Positions 1 to 7,574 of a stretch of 64,000 nucleotides of DNA are shown here, one piece after another (position 1 is the first letter of the stretch; the number at the start of each line of letters is the position of its first letter). The translations under genes and the position numbers were made by a program. The stretch is from NCBI GenBank assembly GCA_965214285.1, contig OZ243946.1, positions 186,001 through 250,000 of the forward strand, in the 5' to 3' direction. The stretch is from G963422745 sp965214285 (lineage in GTDB: Bacteria; Actinomycetota; Acidimicrobiia; Acidimicrobiales; Aldehydirespiratoraceae). Under the pieces are notes generated by a model. That model saw only the letters and a program-made list of their open reading frames with translations. It was not told the origin of the DNA and ran no database searches.

Positions 1-1
1 A

Positions 2-655
2 GCGCGGGCCGCTGTCACGCCCAGCGTTGACGAAGAGGACTACATGTCGACGCACGGCTACGGCTACGCCGACAGCATCGACGCGCCCGAGGTGTTCGAG
101 CACGGCTACGTGGATCCCAACGACGCCATCCGCGACAGCATGTCCCAAAGCGAGTTCGAGGCATGGGAAAGCCATCGGCGCGACTGCGTCCATCACGCCC
201 AAACCGAGATCAGCCGCCCAGGGGTGATCTACCTGGCGCTGGAAGACGAACTCGCCGCCTTGCAAGAGCGTGTCGACGCCGACCCCCGGATCGCTGAGGC
301 CACCGCCGAGTGGTCGGCGTGCATGGCCAAGCGCGGGCACAGCTTCTCGGACCAGGACGAGATCCACGCCTACCTGGGCGGCATCGCCAATCCGCTGCTC
401 AACCGGCTGCGGGCCCTGGGCGGCCACGAGCACATCGACGCCGCCTTCCAGGCCGACCTCGACGCCCTGCAGGCCACCGAAGCCGAGATCGCCGTGGCCG
501 ACCTCGCCTGCGAGGAACCCCTGCAACAGGTCCGCTACGAAGTCAAGGTCGAACACGAGCAACAGTTCCTCGACGACAACCAAGACCGCCTGGCCCTGCT
601 GCGCCAAGAAGCCCCCACCATGACCATGCCACCCGGGAGCGGCTGGTGCTGCTGA
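2..655 (+). CDS. Lipoprotein-family protein, 5' end cut by the window edge
   Basis: The frame is open from base 2. Its residues before the first ATG (base 44), including EEDYMS, align with the complete paralogue at 10359-11462, so the gene starts outside the window and the ATG at 44 is internal. About 217 residues are visible. They contain the same blocks as the paralogue: DSxDAPE, YVDPN-AI, LQERVDADPR, a C-x-x-x-x-G motif (CMAKRGHSF), DQDEIHAYL-GIA and EHIDAAFQADLDALQ. The C-terminus is predicted helical and rich in Glu, Gln and Asp. The N-terminal lipoprotein signal is inferred only from the paralogue. Function is unknown. Confidence 0.8.
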   Translation, partial: ARAAVTPSVDEEDYMSTHGYGYADSIDAPEVFEHGYVDPNDAIRDSMSQSEFEAWESHRRDCVHHAQTEISRPGVIYLALEDELAALQERVDADPRIAEATAEWSACMAKRGHSFSDQDEIHAYLGGIANPLLNRLRALGGHEHIDAAFQADLDALQATEAEIAVADLACEEPLQQVRYEVKVEHEQQFLDDNQDRLALLRQEAPTMTMPPGSGWCC

Positions 656-1006
656 AGATAGCCCGACCCCGGCATCGCAGGCGAGCTGCCCTCTGCGATC
701 CGCCCGCCGGGGGCTGTCCGTCCCACACCCGCCGCGGCCACGCCAGCAACCGCCGACAGGCCGCAGCCGGGACGGCCCCGACCCATAACTCCCGGCCCGG
801 CAGATGGCCGGCGCTCCGTCGACGGAGCGCGGCTGCATCGGCAGCGGACCACAACCCCCGGCCCGGCGAGCCACCAGCCGCCACATCCGACGAAGGTCGC
901 CGGGCGATCAAGCCCGCCGAGGTCGCTGAGTCCGTCGGGTCAGCCCGAGGAGAATCCGCGGGCAATCCCAGGACCCGATCCGTGAATCCGCGGATAGCGT
1001 GAGGCC
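656..1006. other. Non-coding GC-rich spacer
   Basis: I see no credible gene here; the open frames lack start-signal and composition support. It contains a perfect 20-bp palindrome (811-830) flanked by two copies of CCCGGCCCGGC (near 791 and 865). There is also a direct repeat of GAATCCGCGG shortly before the small ORF at 1007. Confidence 0.5.
811..830. repeat. Perfect 20-bp palindrome
   Basis: The arm GCGCTCCGTC is followed directly by its reverse complement GACGGAGCGC. No T-run follows, so a classical terminator is not indicated. It may be a protein-binding site or a stem downstream of the preceding gene. Confidence 0.55.
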
Positions 1007-1087
1007 ATGTCCAAGAACCGCTTCCTGCTGCTGGTGGTGCTGGCGATCCTGCTGGCGATCCTGGCCCGCAAGGTCCGCAACACCTGA
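1007..1087 (+). CDS. Candidate 26-residue single-pass membrane peptide
   Basis: An ATG at 1007 opens a 26-codon frame ending in TGA. The peptide starts MSKNRF, then has an uninterrupted hydrophobic stretch of Leu, Val, Ile and Ala (residues 6-20), and ends in a basic tail RKVRNT. This is the profile of a small membrane peptide. GTGAGGCC just upstream offers only a weak ribosome-binding site. No homology is recognised. In a Leu/Val-rich high-GC genome such a frame could arise by chance, so it remains tentative. Confidence 0.35.
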   Translation: MSKNRFLLLVVLAILLAILARKVRNT

Positions 1088-1092
1088 CAAAG

Positions 1093-1181
1093 CCCCCGGT
1101 GCCTGCCCAACTCTCCGGCACCTGACCCATCCCCCGGTGCCTGCCCAACTCTCCGGCACCTGACCCCCCCCCCCCCCCCCC
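1093..1181. repeat. 36-bp direct repeat with hairpin arms, running into an 18-C homopolymer
   Basis: Two copies of a 36-bp unit lie at 1093-1128 and 1131-1166. Each contains GGTGCC and GGCACC, which can pair as a 6-bp stem with a 13-nt loop. The second copy continues into a run of 18 C (1164-1181). A degenerate third copy follows (CGGCGCCTGCC). Such a tract is prone to slippage and to sequencing error. Confidence 0.8.
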
Positions 1182-1264
1182 GGCGCCTGCCACCCCGGTG
1201 CCATGCCGAGAGCTCTCTCCAAGGCTCGCCCCACGACCTGGCCTCCATCACCCGACCCGACCTG

Positions 1265-1322
1265 ACGAGGCGGAGGCGGACCGGCTGCGGCGGAGGCGGA
1301 GGCGGAGGCGGACCGGCTGAGG
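1265..1322. repeat. Short GGCGGA-type tandem repeat
   Basis: GAGGCG units are repeated, ending twice in GGCGGACCGGCTG (first copy near 1288, second near 1319). It is simple-sequence expansion with no coding signal. The rest of 1323-1571 holds no recognisable gene. Confidence 0.6.
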
Positions 1323-1571
1323 CAAGGCGAAGCCGTCCTGGCCTGCCTTTCATGGCCTGTAGATGCTTTCCGCAATCTTTGGTGTTGCCATTGCGGTTCC
1401 CAGGCGTTAGGGTCGGCACCGACAGCTTCCCCGGCTAGCCGCAATCACCTGGACTGACCGGCTCCCCGGCCAGACAAGCGGGTCCGACAGCTCACCGGCT
1501 CGACAGGCTCGCAGCTCACCAGGCGCGGCAACTTCCTCCCCGACAAATCCTCGTTCAATGGAGGGAAAGCT

Positions 1572-2198
1572 GTGTTGTATGTGTGCTGGGCCGCCAAAGG
1601 CGGCGTCGGAACCTCGGTCGTGGCGGCAGCGCTTGCCTGTCGCGCGGCTCAGGATCAACCCGTCCTGCTTGTAGATCTCGACGGAGACCAGCCGGCGGTG
1701 CTGGGCATTCCCGAGCCGGAAGGCCCCGGAGTGGCCGACTGGCTCGTGGCAGGCTCGGAAGTGCCGGTCAATGCGCTGGCCGAGCTGGAGACCCCGATCA
1801 CCCCGAAGCTGTCGCTGCTGCACCGCGGCAAGGGCGTGCCCGCAGCGGAACGCCTCGAACTGCTGGCAGCGGTGTTCGCCGGAGGCAGCCGGCCGGTGGT
1901 GGTCGACGCCGGCCTGGTGCCGAGCGGCGAGGGCTGGTGGCACCAGGGCACCTCGATCTGCGTGGTGCGGGCCTGCTACCTGGCGCTGCGGCGCCTCGGA
2001 CGCCTCGACCCCGGGACCCGTCTGGTCGTGATCTCCGAGCCGGGCAGGGCGCTGCGGCCGTCCGATGTGGCCTCCGCGGTAGGCGTGCCTGTGTGGGTCC
2101 ATCTGGTGATCGACCCGACCGTGGCGCGGGCTGTCGACGCCGGGCTGCTGATCAGCAGGCTGCCGCGCTCGCTGCGCCCGCTGGCCCTTCCGGCATGA
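1572..2198 (+). CDS. TadZ/CpaE-like (Ssd-type) P-loop ATPase of the Tad pilus
   Basis: This 208-residue protein has a deviant Walker A motif KGGVGTS (residues 9-15) and VLLVDLDGD (31-39), as in the MinD/ParA-like TadZ/CpaE group. In actinobacteria the protein is called Ssd and heads Tad loci. Its likely role is to place or regulate the pilus machine at the inner membrane face. The GTG start at 1572 is chosen because GGAGGG lies 7 nt upstream. The gene is first in the operon and its stop overlaps the next start (ATGA). The ATPase core is short and lacks the receiver domain of full CpaE. Confidence 0.8.
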   Translation: MLYVCWAAKGGVGTSVVAAALACRAAQDQPVLLVDLDGDQPAVLGIPEPEGPGVADWLVAGSEVPVNALAELETPITPKLSLLHRGKGVPAAERLELLAAVFAGGSRPVVVDAGLVPSGEGWWHQGTSICVVRACYLALRRLGRLDPGTRLVVISEPGRALRPSDVASAVGVPVWVHLVIDPTVARAVDAGLLISRLPRSLRPLALPA

Positions 2199-3520
2199 GC
2201 GCCCCCCAGCTCGGCTCGACAGGCACGGCTGGTTCGGCCGGCCCGCCTGGTTCGGCCGGCCCACCGGGTTCGCTCGGCTCGACCGCTGCAGCGCCCGACT
2301 CGCACAAGACGCCTCGGGCGACAGGCCCGCTCGGATCGCTCGGATCGCTCGACTCGCCCGGATCGCTCGGCTCGCTCGGCTCGGCCGGATCGCCCGACCG
2401 GCTCGGCTCGGCGGGGCCGCCCGACACGGCAAGCCTCGCGCCGCACGCCGCGGACCCGCAAGCGGTGGCCGGGCTGCACCGGGAGCTGCTGGAACGCGGC
2501 GAGCCGATCACTGCGGCCAGCGTCTCGGAGGCGGTGGCGCGGGCGCATCCTCTGATGCCCGGCGCCCAGCGCCGCAGCCTGTGCTTCGGCGTGCTGGCTC
2601 GGGCCGACGGCCTGGGACGGCTCGACTCGTTGTTCAAGGACCCGACCGTCAGCGAGCTGATGATCAACGGCCCCGGCCCGGTTTGGATAGAGCGCCACGG
2701 GCGCATCGAGCGCACCGCTCTGGTGCTGGAGCGCGACGAGATCGACCGGGTGGTGGAGAGGATGGTGGCGCCGATCGGCCGGCGAGTCGACCAGCTCTCG
2801 CCCCAGGTCGACGGTCGTCTTCCCGACGGCAGCCGGGTCAACATCGTGGTGCCGCCGATCGCCGTCGACGGCCCGTACATCACGGTGCGGCGCTTCGTGC
2901 TGCGAGAGGTCGTCCTGGAGTCCTTCGCCGATGCGCGTGCCGCGGACGTGGTGCGGGCGCTGGTACGCGACAAGGCCAACATCATCGTCAGCGGCGGAAC
3001 CGGCGCCGGCAAGACGACCCTGCTCAACAGCATCGCCGCGCTCGTCGACACTGCGGACCGCATCATCACCGTGGAGGACGCCGCCGAGCTGCGCCTGGCG
3101 CATCCCCATGTGGTGCGCCTGGAGACCCGGCCCTCCTCCGCCGAGGGCGCAGGCCGCCTGACGGTGCGCGACCTGGTGCGCAACGCCCTGCGGATGCGCC
3201 CCGACCGGCTGGTGGTCGGCGAGGTGCGCGGCGACGAGGCTCTCGACCTGGTGGTGGCGCTCAACACCGGCCACCGGGGCTGTCTCTCCACGATTCACGC
3301 CAACGGCCCTCGTGACGCCCTGAGCAGGCTGGAGACCCTGGCGGTGATGGCCGGCGGAGGCGTCCACCTGGAGGCCTTGCGCCGCCAGATCGCCGACGCG
3401 GTCGACGCCGTGGTGCATGTGGAGCGCGCCGCTGACGGAAGGCGCCGGGTCGCATCGGTCGCCGCGGTCCGCGGCCCCGAGGAGATCGACGTGCTCGTCG
3501 GATCCGACCGTGACTGCTGA
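2195..3520 (+). CDS. tadA: TadA/CpaF-family pilus assembly ATPase
   Basis: This 441-residue secretion ATPase powers Tad/Flp pilus assembly in the cytoplasm. Visible motifs are Walker A GGTGAGKTT (residues 267-275), the Asp-box-like ITVEDAAELRL, the Walker B region RPDRLVVGEVRGDEA and the His-box GHRGCLSTIHAN. The conserved N1 region reads SLFKDPTVSELMINGPGPVW. The first ~80 residues are a low-complexity Gly/Ser/Pro/Leu stretch encoded by tandem TCGGATCGC-like repeats, which is unusual for the family. The ATG at 2195 overlaps the stop of the upstream gene, supporting translational coupling. Confidence 0.93.
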   Translation: MSAPQLGSTGTAGSAGPPGSAGPPGSLGSTAAAPDSHKTPRATGPLGSLGSLDSPGSLGSLGSAGSPDRLGSAGPPDTASLAPHAADPQAVAGLHRELLERGEPITAASVSEAVARAHPLMPGAQRRSLCFGVLARADGLGRLDSLFKDPTVSELMINGPGPVWIERHGRIERTALVLERDEIDRVVERMVAPIGRRVDQLSPQVDGRLPDGSRVNIVVPPIAVDGPYITVRRFVLREVVLESFADARAADVVRALVRDKANIIVSGGTGAGKTTLLNSIAALVDTADRIITVEDAAELRLAHPHVVRLETRPSSAEGAGRLTVRDLVRNALRMRPDRLVVGEVRGDEALDLVVALNTGHRGCLSTIHANGPRDALSRLETLAVMAGGGVHLEALRRQIADAVDAVVHVERAADGRRRVASVAAVRGPEEIDVLVGSDRDC

Positions 3521-3617
3521 TCCGTCGGCGTGGGCCAAGTGCCCGGGCGCGGTCCAAGCGCGCTGCCTGCGAGCCGCGTCGGGCCCGACCCCGACCGTGA
3601 CGGCCGATCCGCGGTGA
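3510..3617 (+). other. 35-codon relay mini-ORF between tadA and tadB
   Basis: A GTG inside the end of tadA opens a frame (MTADPSAW...) that ends in TGA overlapping the tadB GTG (GTGA at 3614). The start region ACCGTGACTGCTGATCCG and the end region ACCGTGACGGCCGATCCG are imperfect copies, so the mini-ORF looks like the product of a tandem duplication of the start region. It probably serves coupling rather than a peptide function. Confidence 0.45.
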
Positions 3618-4213
3618 GCCCGCCCCCGGCCAAGACCGCCGAGCCGTTCGCATGGCTGCACGCTCGGCGCCGTCGCGCCGCCTTGCTGGCAGACCTGCCC
3701 GACGTGATCGAGGTGGTCGCCCGGTCGCTGCGCAGCGGGCACAACCTGCACGGCGCGCTCGGCGACGCCATCGGTGCAGGCTCGCCTGCCGGAGCGTCGC
3801 TGACCGCGGCCCTGCAGCGCATCGAGTCCGGCGCCACGCTCAGCGAGGCCCTGCGCGGCTGGGCGGCCGAGATCGACCATCCCGACGCCAGGCTGCTGTG
3901 CTCGGTGCTGGAGCTCGGCAACCTCACCGGCGCCGCCCTGGCGGCCACCTTGGACCGCACCGCGGCCACCTTGCGGGAACGTGCCGAGCTCGACCGCGAG
4001 ATCGCCGCCCTCACCTCCCAGACGCGGGCCTCGGCGCTGCTGTTGACGCTCGCCCCGCTGGGCTTCCTGGCGGTGCTGGTCGCCCTCGACCGGTCCACCG
4101 CGGCGGTGCTGGTCACCACGGCGCCCGGGGCGGCCTGCCTGGCCGGCGGTCTGCTGCTCGACGCTGCCGGCTTCTGGTGGATGCAGCGCATCGTCACAGG
4201 GGTAAGCCGATGA
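3614..4213 (+). CDS. tadB: TadB-like type II secretion F-domain protein
   Basis: This 199-residue inner-membrane platform protein partners TadC and the TadA ATPase. The T2SSF core is visible: LLADLPDVIEVVARSLRSGHNL, then SGATLSEALRGWA, then hydrophobic segments near the C-terminus (LLLTLAPLGFLAVLVAL; VLVTTAPGAACLAGGLLL). The GTG at 3614 is preferred over an in-frame GTG at 3530 because it overlaps the stop of the preceding mini-ORF and because the extra 28 residues look non-conserved. It is short for TadB, lacking an N-terminal membrane segment, as in reduced actinobacterial forms. Confidence 0.82.
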   Translation: MSPPPAKTAEPFAWLHARRRRAALLADLPDVIEVVARSLRSGHNLHGALGDAIGAGSPAGASLTAALQRIESGATLSEALRGWAAEIDHPDARLLCSVLELGNLTGAALAATLDRTAATLRERAELDREIAALTSQTRASALLLTLAPLGFLAVLVALDRSTAAVLVTTAPGAACLAGGLLLDAAGFWWMQRIVTGVSR

Positions 4214-4314
4214 CGGGTGACGGAGCGGGCCGATCGAGGAACAAGCCGACGACTGCCGCGAAACCCAGCCGAACGGGGAACAGGCCGACGACGGATACCG
4301 GAGTGAGCCGATGA
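4210..4314 (+). other. 34-codon relay mini-ORF between tadB and tadC
   Basis: The ATG at 4210 overlaps the tadB stop (ATGA), and the mini-ORF's own stop overlaps the tadC ATG at 4311 (ATGA). Both ends share AAGCCGATGACGGG/GAGCCGATGACGGG, so a tandem duplication of the tadC start region likely created it. The peptide is Arg/Thr/Lys-rich with no recognisable domain. Confidence 0.45.
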
Positions 4315-5120
4315 CGGGCCTCGTGGTGTGGTCGGCCGCGGCGGTGCTGGTGGCCGCGCTGAGCTCGGGCGCACGCGCCCCGCAGCGGGCTCGCAGCCAC
4401 GGCGTCGGCCACGAGGCTGTTGTCGTCCGGCGAGACAGCATCGTCGTGGCCGCTCCCAAGCGTCTCGGCGCCTGGCTGCGTCGCAGGCTTCTGCCGGCGC
4501 GCTGGGCCGGCGACCCTTCGCTGCCGCCGAGCGACCTCACGATCGGCGTGGCCGCCGTGGTCGCGGCCGGCGCAGTGTTCGCGGCCCCGACGCTGGCTGT
4601 GGCCGTCGTCGCAGGCGTGGCCGTTCACAGCGCCACCGAGCGCAAAGCCCGCATCCGGCGGCACAACGAAGTCGTCGCCCGCGGCCTGCCCGACGTGATC
4701 GACCGGCTCGCCCTGGCCGTGCGGGGCGGCTTCACGCTGCGCCAGGCGGTGCAGGCCGGTCAGCCCTACGCGCCCGAGCCGTTCCGTGCCGGCTTCAAGG
4801 CGGCCCTGGAGCGCCATGGTCACGGCGAGGCCTGGGCCGATGCCCTGCGCCACGCGGCGCTGCTTCTGGGGCCGGTCGCCCGCCCGGTGCTCACCCTGCT
4901 GATCGCGGCGGAGAACGACGGCGCGCCCATAGCCGAGGCTCTGGCCCGTGCCGGCGACGAGGCCCGCAGGCGGCGACGCAGCCTCGCCGAGCAGCGCGCC
5001 CGGCGCCTGCCGGTGCTGATGCTGTTCCCGCTGGTCGTCTGCATCCTGCCCGCCTTCGGCCTGCTCACGGTGGCGCCCGTGCTCTATGCCACCCTCCGCG
5101 ACCTCGAACTGCCGATCTGA
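4311..5120 (+). CDS. tadC: TadC-like type II secretion F-domain protein
   Basis: This 269-residue integral membrane protein is the second platform subunit of the Tad pilus. It has an N-terminal hydrophobic segment (VVWSAAAVLVAAL), a central pair (LTIGVAAVVAAGAVFAAPTLAVAVV) and a C-terminal pair (LPVLMLFPLVVCILPAFGLLTVAPVLY). The T2SSF core is VVARGLPDVIDRLALAVRGGFTLRQAVQ followed by GAPIAEALARAGDEARRRRR. The ATG is set by overlap with the upstream mini-ORF. The 158 bp after it (5121-5278) is Pro/Arg-type GC-rich spacer without a gene. Confidence 0.88.
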   Translation: MTGLVVWSAAAVLVAALSSGARAPQRARSHGVGHEAVVVRRDSIVVAAPKRLGAWLRRRLLPARWAGDPSLPPSDLTIGVAAVVAAGAVFAAPTLAVAVVAGVAVHSATERKARIRRHNEVVARGLPDVIDRLALAVRGGFTLRQAVQAGQPYAPEPFRAGFKAALERHGHGEAWADALRHAALLLGPVARPVLTLLIAAENDGAPIAEALARAGDEARRRRRSLAEQRARRLPVLMLFPLVVCILPAFGLLTVAPVLYATLRDLELPI

Positions 5121-5278
5121 GCCGCCGGCCATGAGCCCCGACCCGAATCCCGCGTGCCGAGCCCCCGCCTCCGAATCCCCCAAAGTCGCAACCCCATCCC
5201 CCGTACCCAGACCCCGAGCCCCCAGGCCAGAAAGGCCCCTGAGCTTCCCCCGTCGACATCAAGTGAACGGAGCTGCCA

Positions 5279-5464
5279 ATGAAGCCAACGAATTCGCCAT
5301 CGCCCTTCCGCGGCGACCGCGGCCAGGCCACCGCCGAGTACGCGCTAGTCATCCTCGGCGCGGCCGCCTTGGCCATGCTGGTGCTGGCCTGGGCGACCAC
5401 CACCTCGAGCGTCGCCAGCCTGCTCGACGCGGTGCTCGACGCCGTGGCATCCCGCGTCTCGTGA
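5279..5464 (+). CDS. Flp-like pilin (DUF4244 type)
   Basis: This 61-residue prepilin has a short basic leader (MKPTNSPSPFRGDRG), the processing-site signature GQATAEYALVIL and a long hydrophobic helix (residues 22-40). DUF4244 pilins occupy this position in actinobacterial Tad loci. The mature subunit would be cut after the Gly before QATAEY by the A24 peptidase, probably the one encoded at 43393. The ATG has AACGGAG about 8 nt upstream. The stop overlaps the next start (GTGA). Confidence 0.88.
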   Translation: MKPTNSPSPFRGDRGQATAEYALVILGAAALAMLVLAWATTTSSVASLLDAVLDAVASRVS

Positions 5465-5820
5465 GGCGCCCGCAGCGGGGCCAGGCGACGGTGGAGACAG
5501 CGCTGCTGCTGCCCTTCGTCGTGCTGGCTCTGCTGGCGGTCGTGCAGGTCGGCATCGTGGTGCATGCCCGCGTGATGGTCACCCACGCCGCCCGCGAGGG
5601 CGCACGGGTGGCAGCGGTCGGCGGCTCCGACGCCGAGGTCCGCAAGGCCAGCGCCGTCGCCGGCGGCCTGGCCGTCCAGCGCCTCAGCGTGTCGGTGAGC
5701 CGCAGCAACGGCGTCGCCGAGGTGACCGTCGCCTACGCCGACCCCACCGACACGCCGATCATCGGCGCCATGCTCGGCGACGTGCGACTCGCAGCAGTGG
5801 CCCGCATGCGCCTGGAGTGA
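5461..5820 (+). CDS. TadE-like pseudopilin
   Basis: This 119-residue protein has the TadE signature: MRRPQRGQATVETALLLPFV with Glu five residues into the hydrophobic helix (residues 8-30), then a periplasmic domain with AAREGARVAA. It is a minor pilin of the Tad system. The GTG start at 5461 overlaps the pilin stop, which rejects the longer frame that opens inside tadC. It is the last recognisable gene of the operon. Confidence 0.88.
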   Translation: MRRPQRGQATVETALLLPFVVLALLAVVQVGIVVHARVMVTHAAREGARVAAVGGSDAEVRKASAVAGGLAVQRLSVSVSRSNGVAEVTVAYADPTDTPIIGAMLGDVRLAAVARMRLE

Positions 5821-6125
5821 GCCAGGAGTGAGCCGCCGCCCGCGATCCGACGCGACAGCCAAGCGCCCGCATGCGCCTGGAGTGAGCCGTCGCGAGCGCC
5901 GCCGCGAGCGCCCGCCGCGAGCGCCCGTCGCGAGCACCACCGCGGGCCGCTCACTGACCAGTCCGCCATGATCGAGCTGTCGGCGGTCTCGCACGGAGCA
6001 GGCGCCACAACCGCCACAAACCTGAGAAGGCGCTGTGGGTACCTGAGAGAGCGCTGAGGGTGCAGGCCTGCCGGTCGGCGGGCCTTCGGGTAGCTTGGTG
6101 AAGGCCCCAAACGGCCAATCGCGCA
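5821..6125. other. Operon tail with start-region duplications but no gene
   Basis: The 24 bp at the end of tadE (5800-5823) are repeated at 5865-5888. The motif GAGTGAGCC occurs at 5816, 5827 and 5880. A GTG overlapping the tadE stop opens a 4-codon frame whose stop overlaps a second GTG (5828). That GTG opens a 47-codon Arg/Pro-rich frame with no domain. Related loci usually have a further TadE/TadG-like gene here, so this may be a decayed remnant. I see no supported gene. The hexamer TAGCTT at 6091 could be the -10 of the protease gene. Confidence 0.45.
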
Positions 6126-7574
6126 ATGGACCAACACCCGAACAACGAGCCGCAGCCGCCCCTCTCGGGAGCCGAGAAGCCCTCCAGCGCCGCTGACGAC
6201 CAGCCATGGCGACCGCCGCCGGCAACCGAGCCGCCGGCGGTGCCGTCTCCCGCCGAGCGGCCCCCGCCTGGCCCGTCGCTGCCTCCTGCGCCGTCGCCGG
6301 GGAAGCAGTTCCACTGGCCGAGGCTCTCCTGGCCGCGCCTGGAGTGGCCGCGTCCGACTGGGGACGCGCCGCCGCCGCTTCGGGACTGGCTCGACCGGCA
6401 CAGGCAGCGCAGACAAGACGCACACGGCACGGGCGGCGTGGACCGGCGGCTGGTAACGGCCTTTGTCGCAGGCCTGGCGCTCAGCGCGCTGCTGGTGGCC
6501 GGGGGATATCGGCTCGCCACGATCCTCTCCGACGACTCGCCGACCGCCGACAGGCGACAGACCGTGGGAAGCCTTACCGACGCCGTCGACGGGAGCCCGG
6601 ACACCGCGCCCGCGCCGGCCTTGCTGCTGCCCGGCTTCGGCGAGGTCGAGCCGGTGGCCGCCGCAGCGGAGGTGCTCGCTCCCTCCGTGGTGCAGATCAA
6701 CACGGATGAAGGCCTGGGATCGGGCATCGTCTGGGACGACGACAAGGGCTACATCATCACCAACCACCACGTGGTCAGCGAGGTCGACGAGGTGCAGGTG
6801 ACGTTCGAGAACGGGCTGGTCGTCAACGGCCGTGTCGTCGGCGGCGACTCGGCCCGCGATGTGGCCGTGGTGCGGGTCGACCCTGCCGGCATCGACCTGA
6901 CCGCTGCGCAGTTCGTCGGCAGCGAGACTGTGAGCGTTGGCCAGCTCGCCGTGGCCGTAGGCCATCCCTTCGGGCTCGAGCAGTCGGTGACCGCAGGGGT
7001 GGTCAGCAACGCCGACTGGGTGAACGATCGAGGAGGCTCCGACCAGGCGAACCCCGTGCCGGTGCGGATGATCCAGACCGACGCCCCGATCAACGTCGGC
7101 AACTCCGGCGGCGCCCTCGCCGACCGTCACGGGCGGGTGATCGGCATGAACACGTCGATCTTCACCGGCGGCGACATGGGCAATGACGGCGTGGGCTTCG
7201 CGGTGCCGTCCGAGACCGTGCTGCTGATCGCCGAGCGCATCGTGAACGGCGAGTCGCTGGAGCTCGGCTATCTCGGCGTCGAGGGCTCCTCGCTGACCGA
7301 CGGCACCGCCGGGGCCGAGGTCGCGCTCGTGGTCCCCAACGGCCCAGCAGAGAGCGGGGGGATCATGGAAGACGACTTGATCGTCTCCCTGAACGGCCGC
7401 GCCATCAACTCGATGGAGGGGCTGTCGGCGGAGGTGAAGCTGTATCGCCCGGGAGAGGAGATCGTGATCGAGGTGCTGCGCGACGGCGAGAGCGTCGTGC
7501 TGACGGTCCTGGCCGGCAGATTCGAAGACGCAGGGGTGATCAGCGAAGCGGAGACGGACCTTCTGCCCCGCTAG
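6126..7574 (+). CDS. HtrA/DegP-like membrane-anchored serine protease with PDZ domain
   Basis: This 482-residue S1C protease probably acts in envelope protein quality control. Domains in order are a Pro-rich cytoplasmic tail (1-~105), one membrane segment (~109-130), a trypsin-like domain and a C-terminal PDZ domain (~375-470). The catalytic triad is complete: His215 (ITNHHVV), Asp245 (SARDVAVV) and Ser327 (VGNSGGAL). The length and layout match actinobacterial HtrA-like proteases. The gene is monocistronic, following the Tad operon and facing the P450 gene. The ATG has no strong ribosome-binding site. Confidence 0.92.
   Translation: MDQHPNNEPQPPLSGAEKPSSAADDQPWRPPPATEPPAVPSPAERPPPGPSLPPAPSPGKQFHWPRLSWPRLEWPRPTGDAPPPLRDWLDRHRQRRQDAHGTGGVDRRLVTAFVAGLALSALLVAGGYRLATILSDDSPTADRRQTVGSLTDAVDGSPDTAPAPALLLPGFGEVEPVAAAAEVLAPSVVQINTDEGLGSGIVWDDDKGYIITNHHVVSEVDEVQVTFENGLVVNGRVVGGDSARDVAVVRVDPAGIDLTAAQFVGSETVSVGQLAVAVGHPFGLEQSVTAGVVSNADWVNDRGGSDQANPVPVRMIQTDAPINVGNSGGALADRHGRVIGMNTSIFTGGDMGNDGVGFAVPSETVLLIAERIVNGESLELGYLGVEGSSLTDGTAGAEVALVVPNGPAESGGIMEDDLIVSLNGRAINSMEGLSAEVKLYRPGEEIVIEVLRDGESVVLTVLAGRFEDAGVISEAETDLLPR

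Noticed and set aside
1164..1181. Treating the C-run as part of a coding frame that phase-varies
   Set aside because: No plausible gene reads through it on either strand; any effect would have to be on transcription or RNA.
1976..4540. 854-codon minus-strand frame across the Tad genes
   Set aside because: Antisense shadow of tadA-tadC; no start signal and no recognisable motif.
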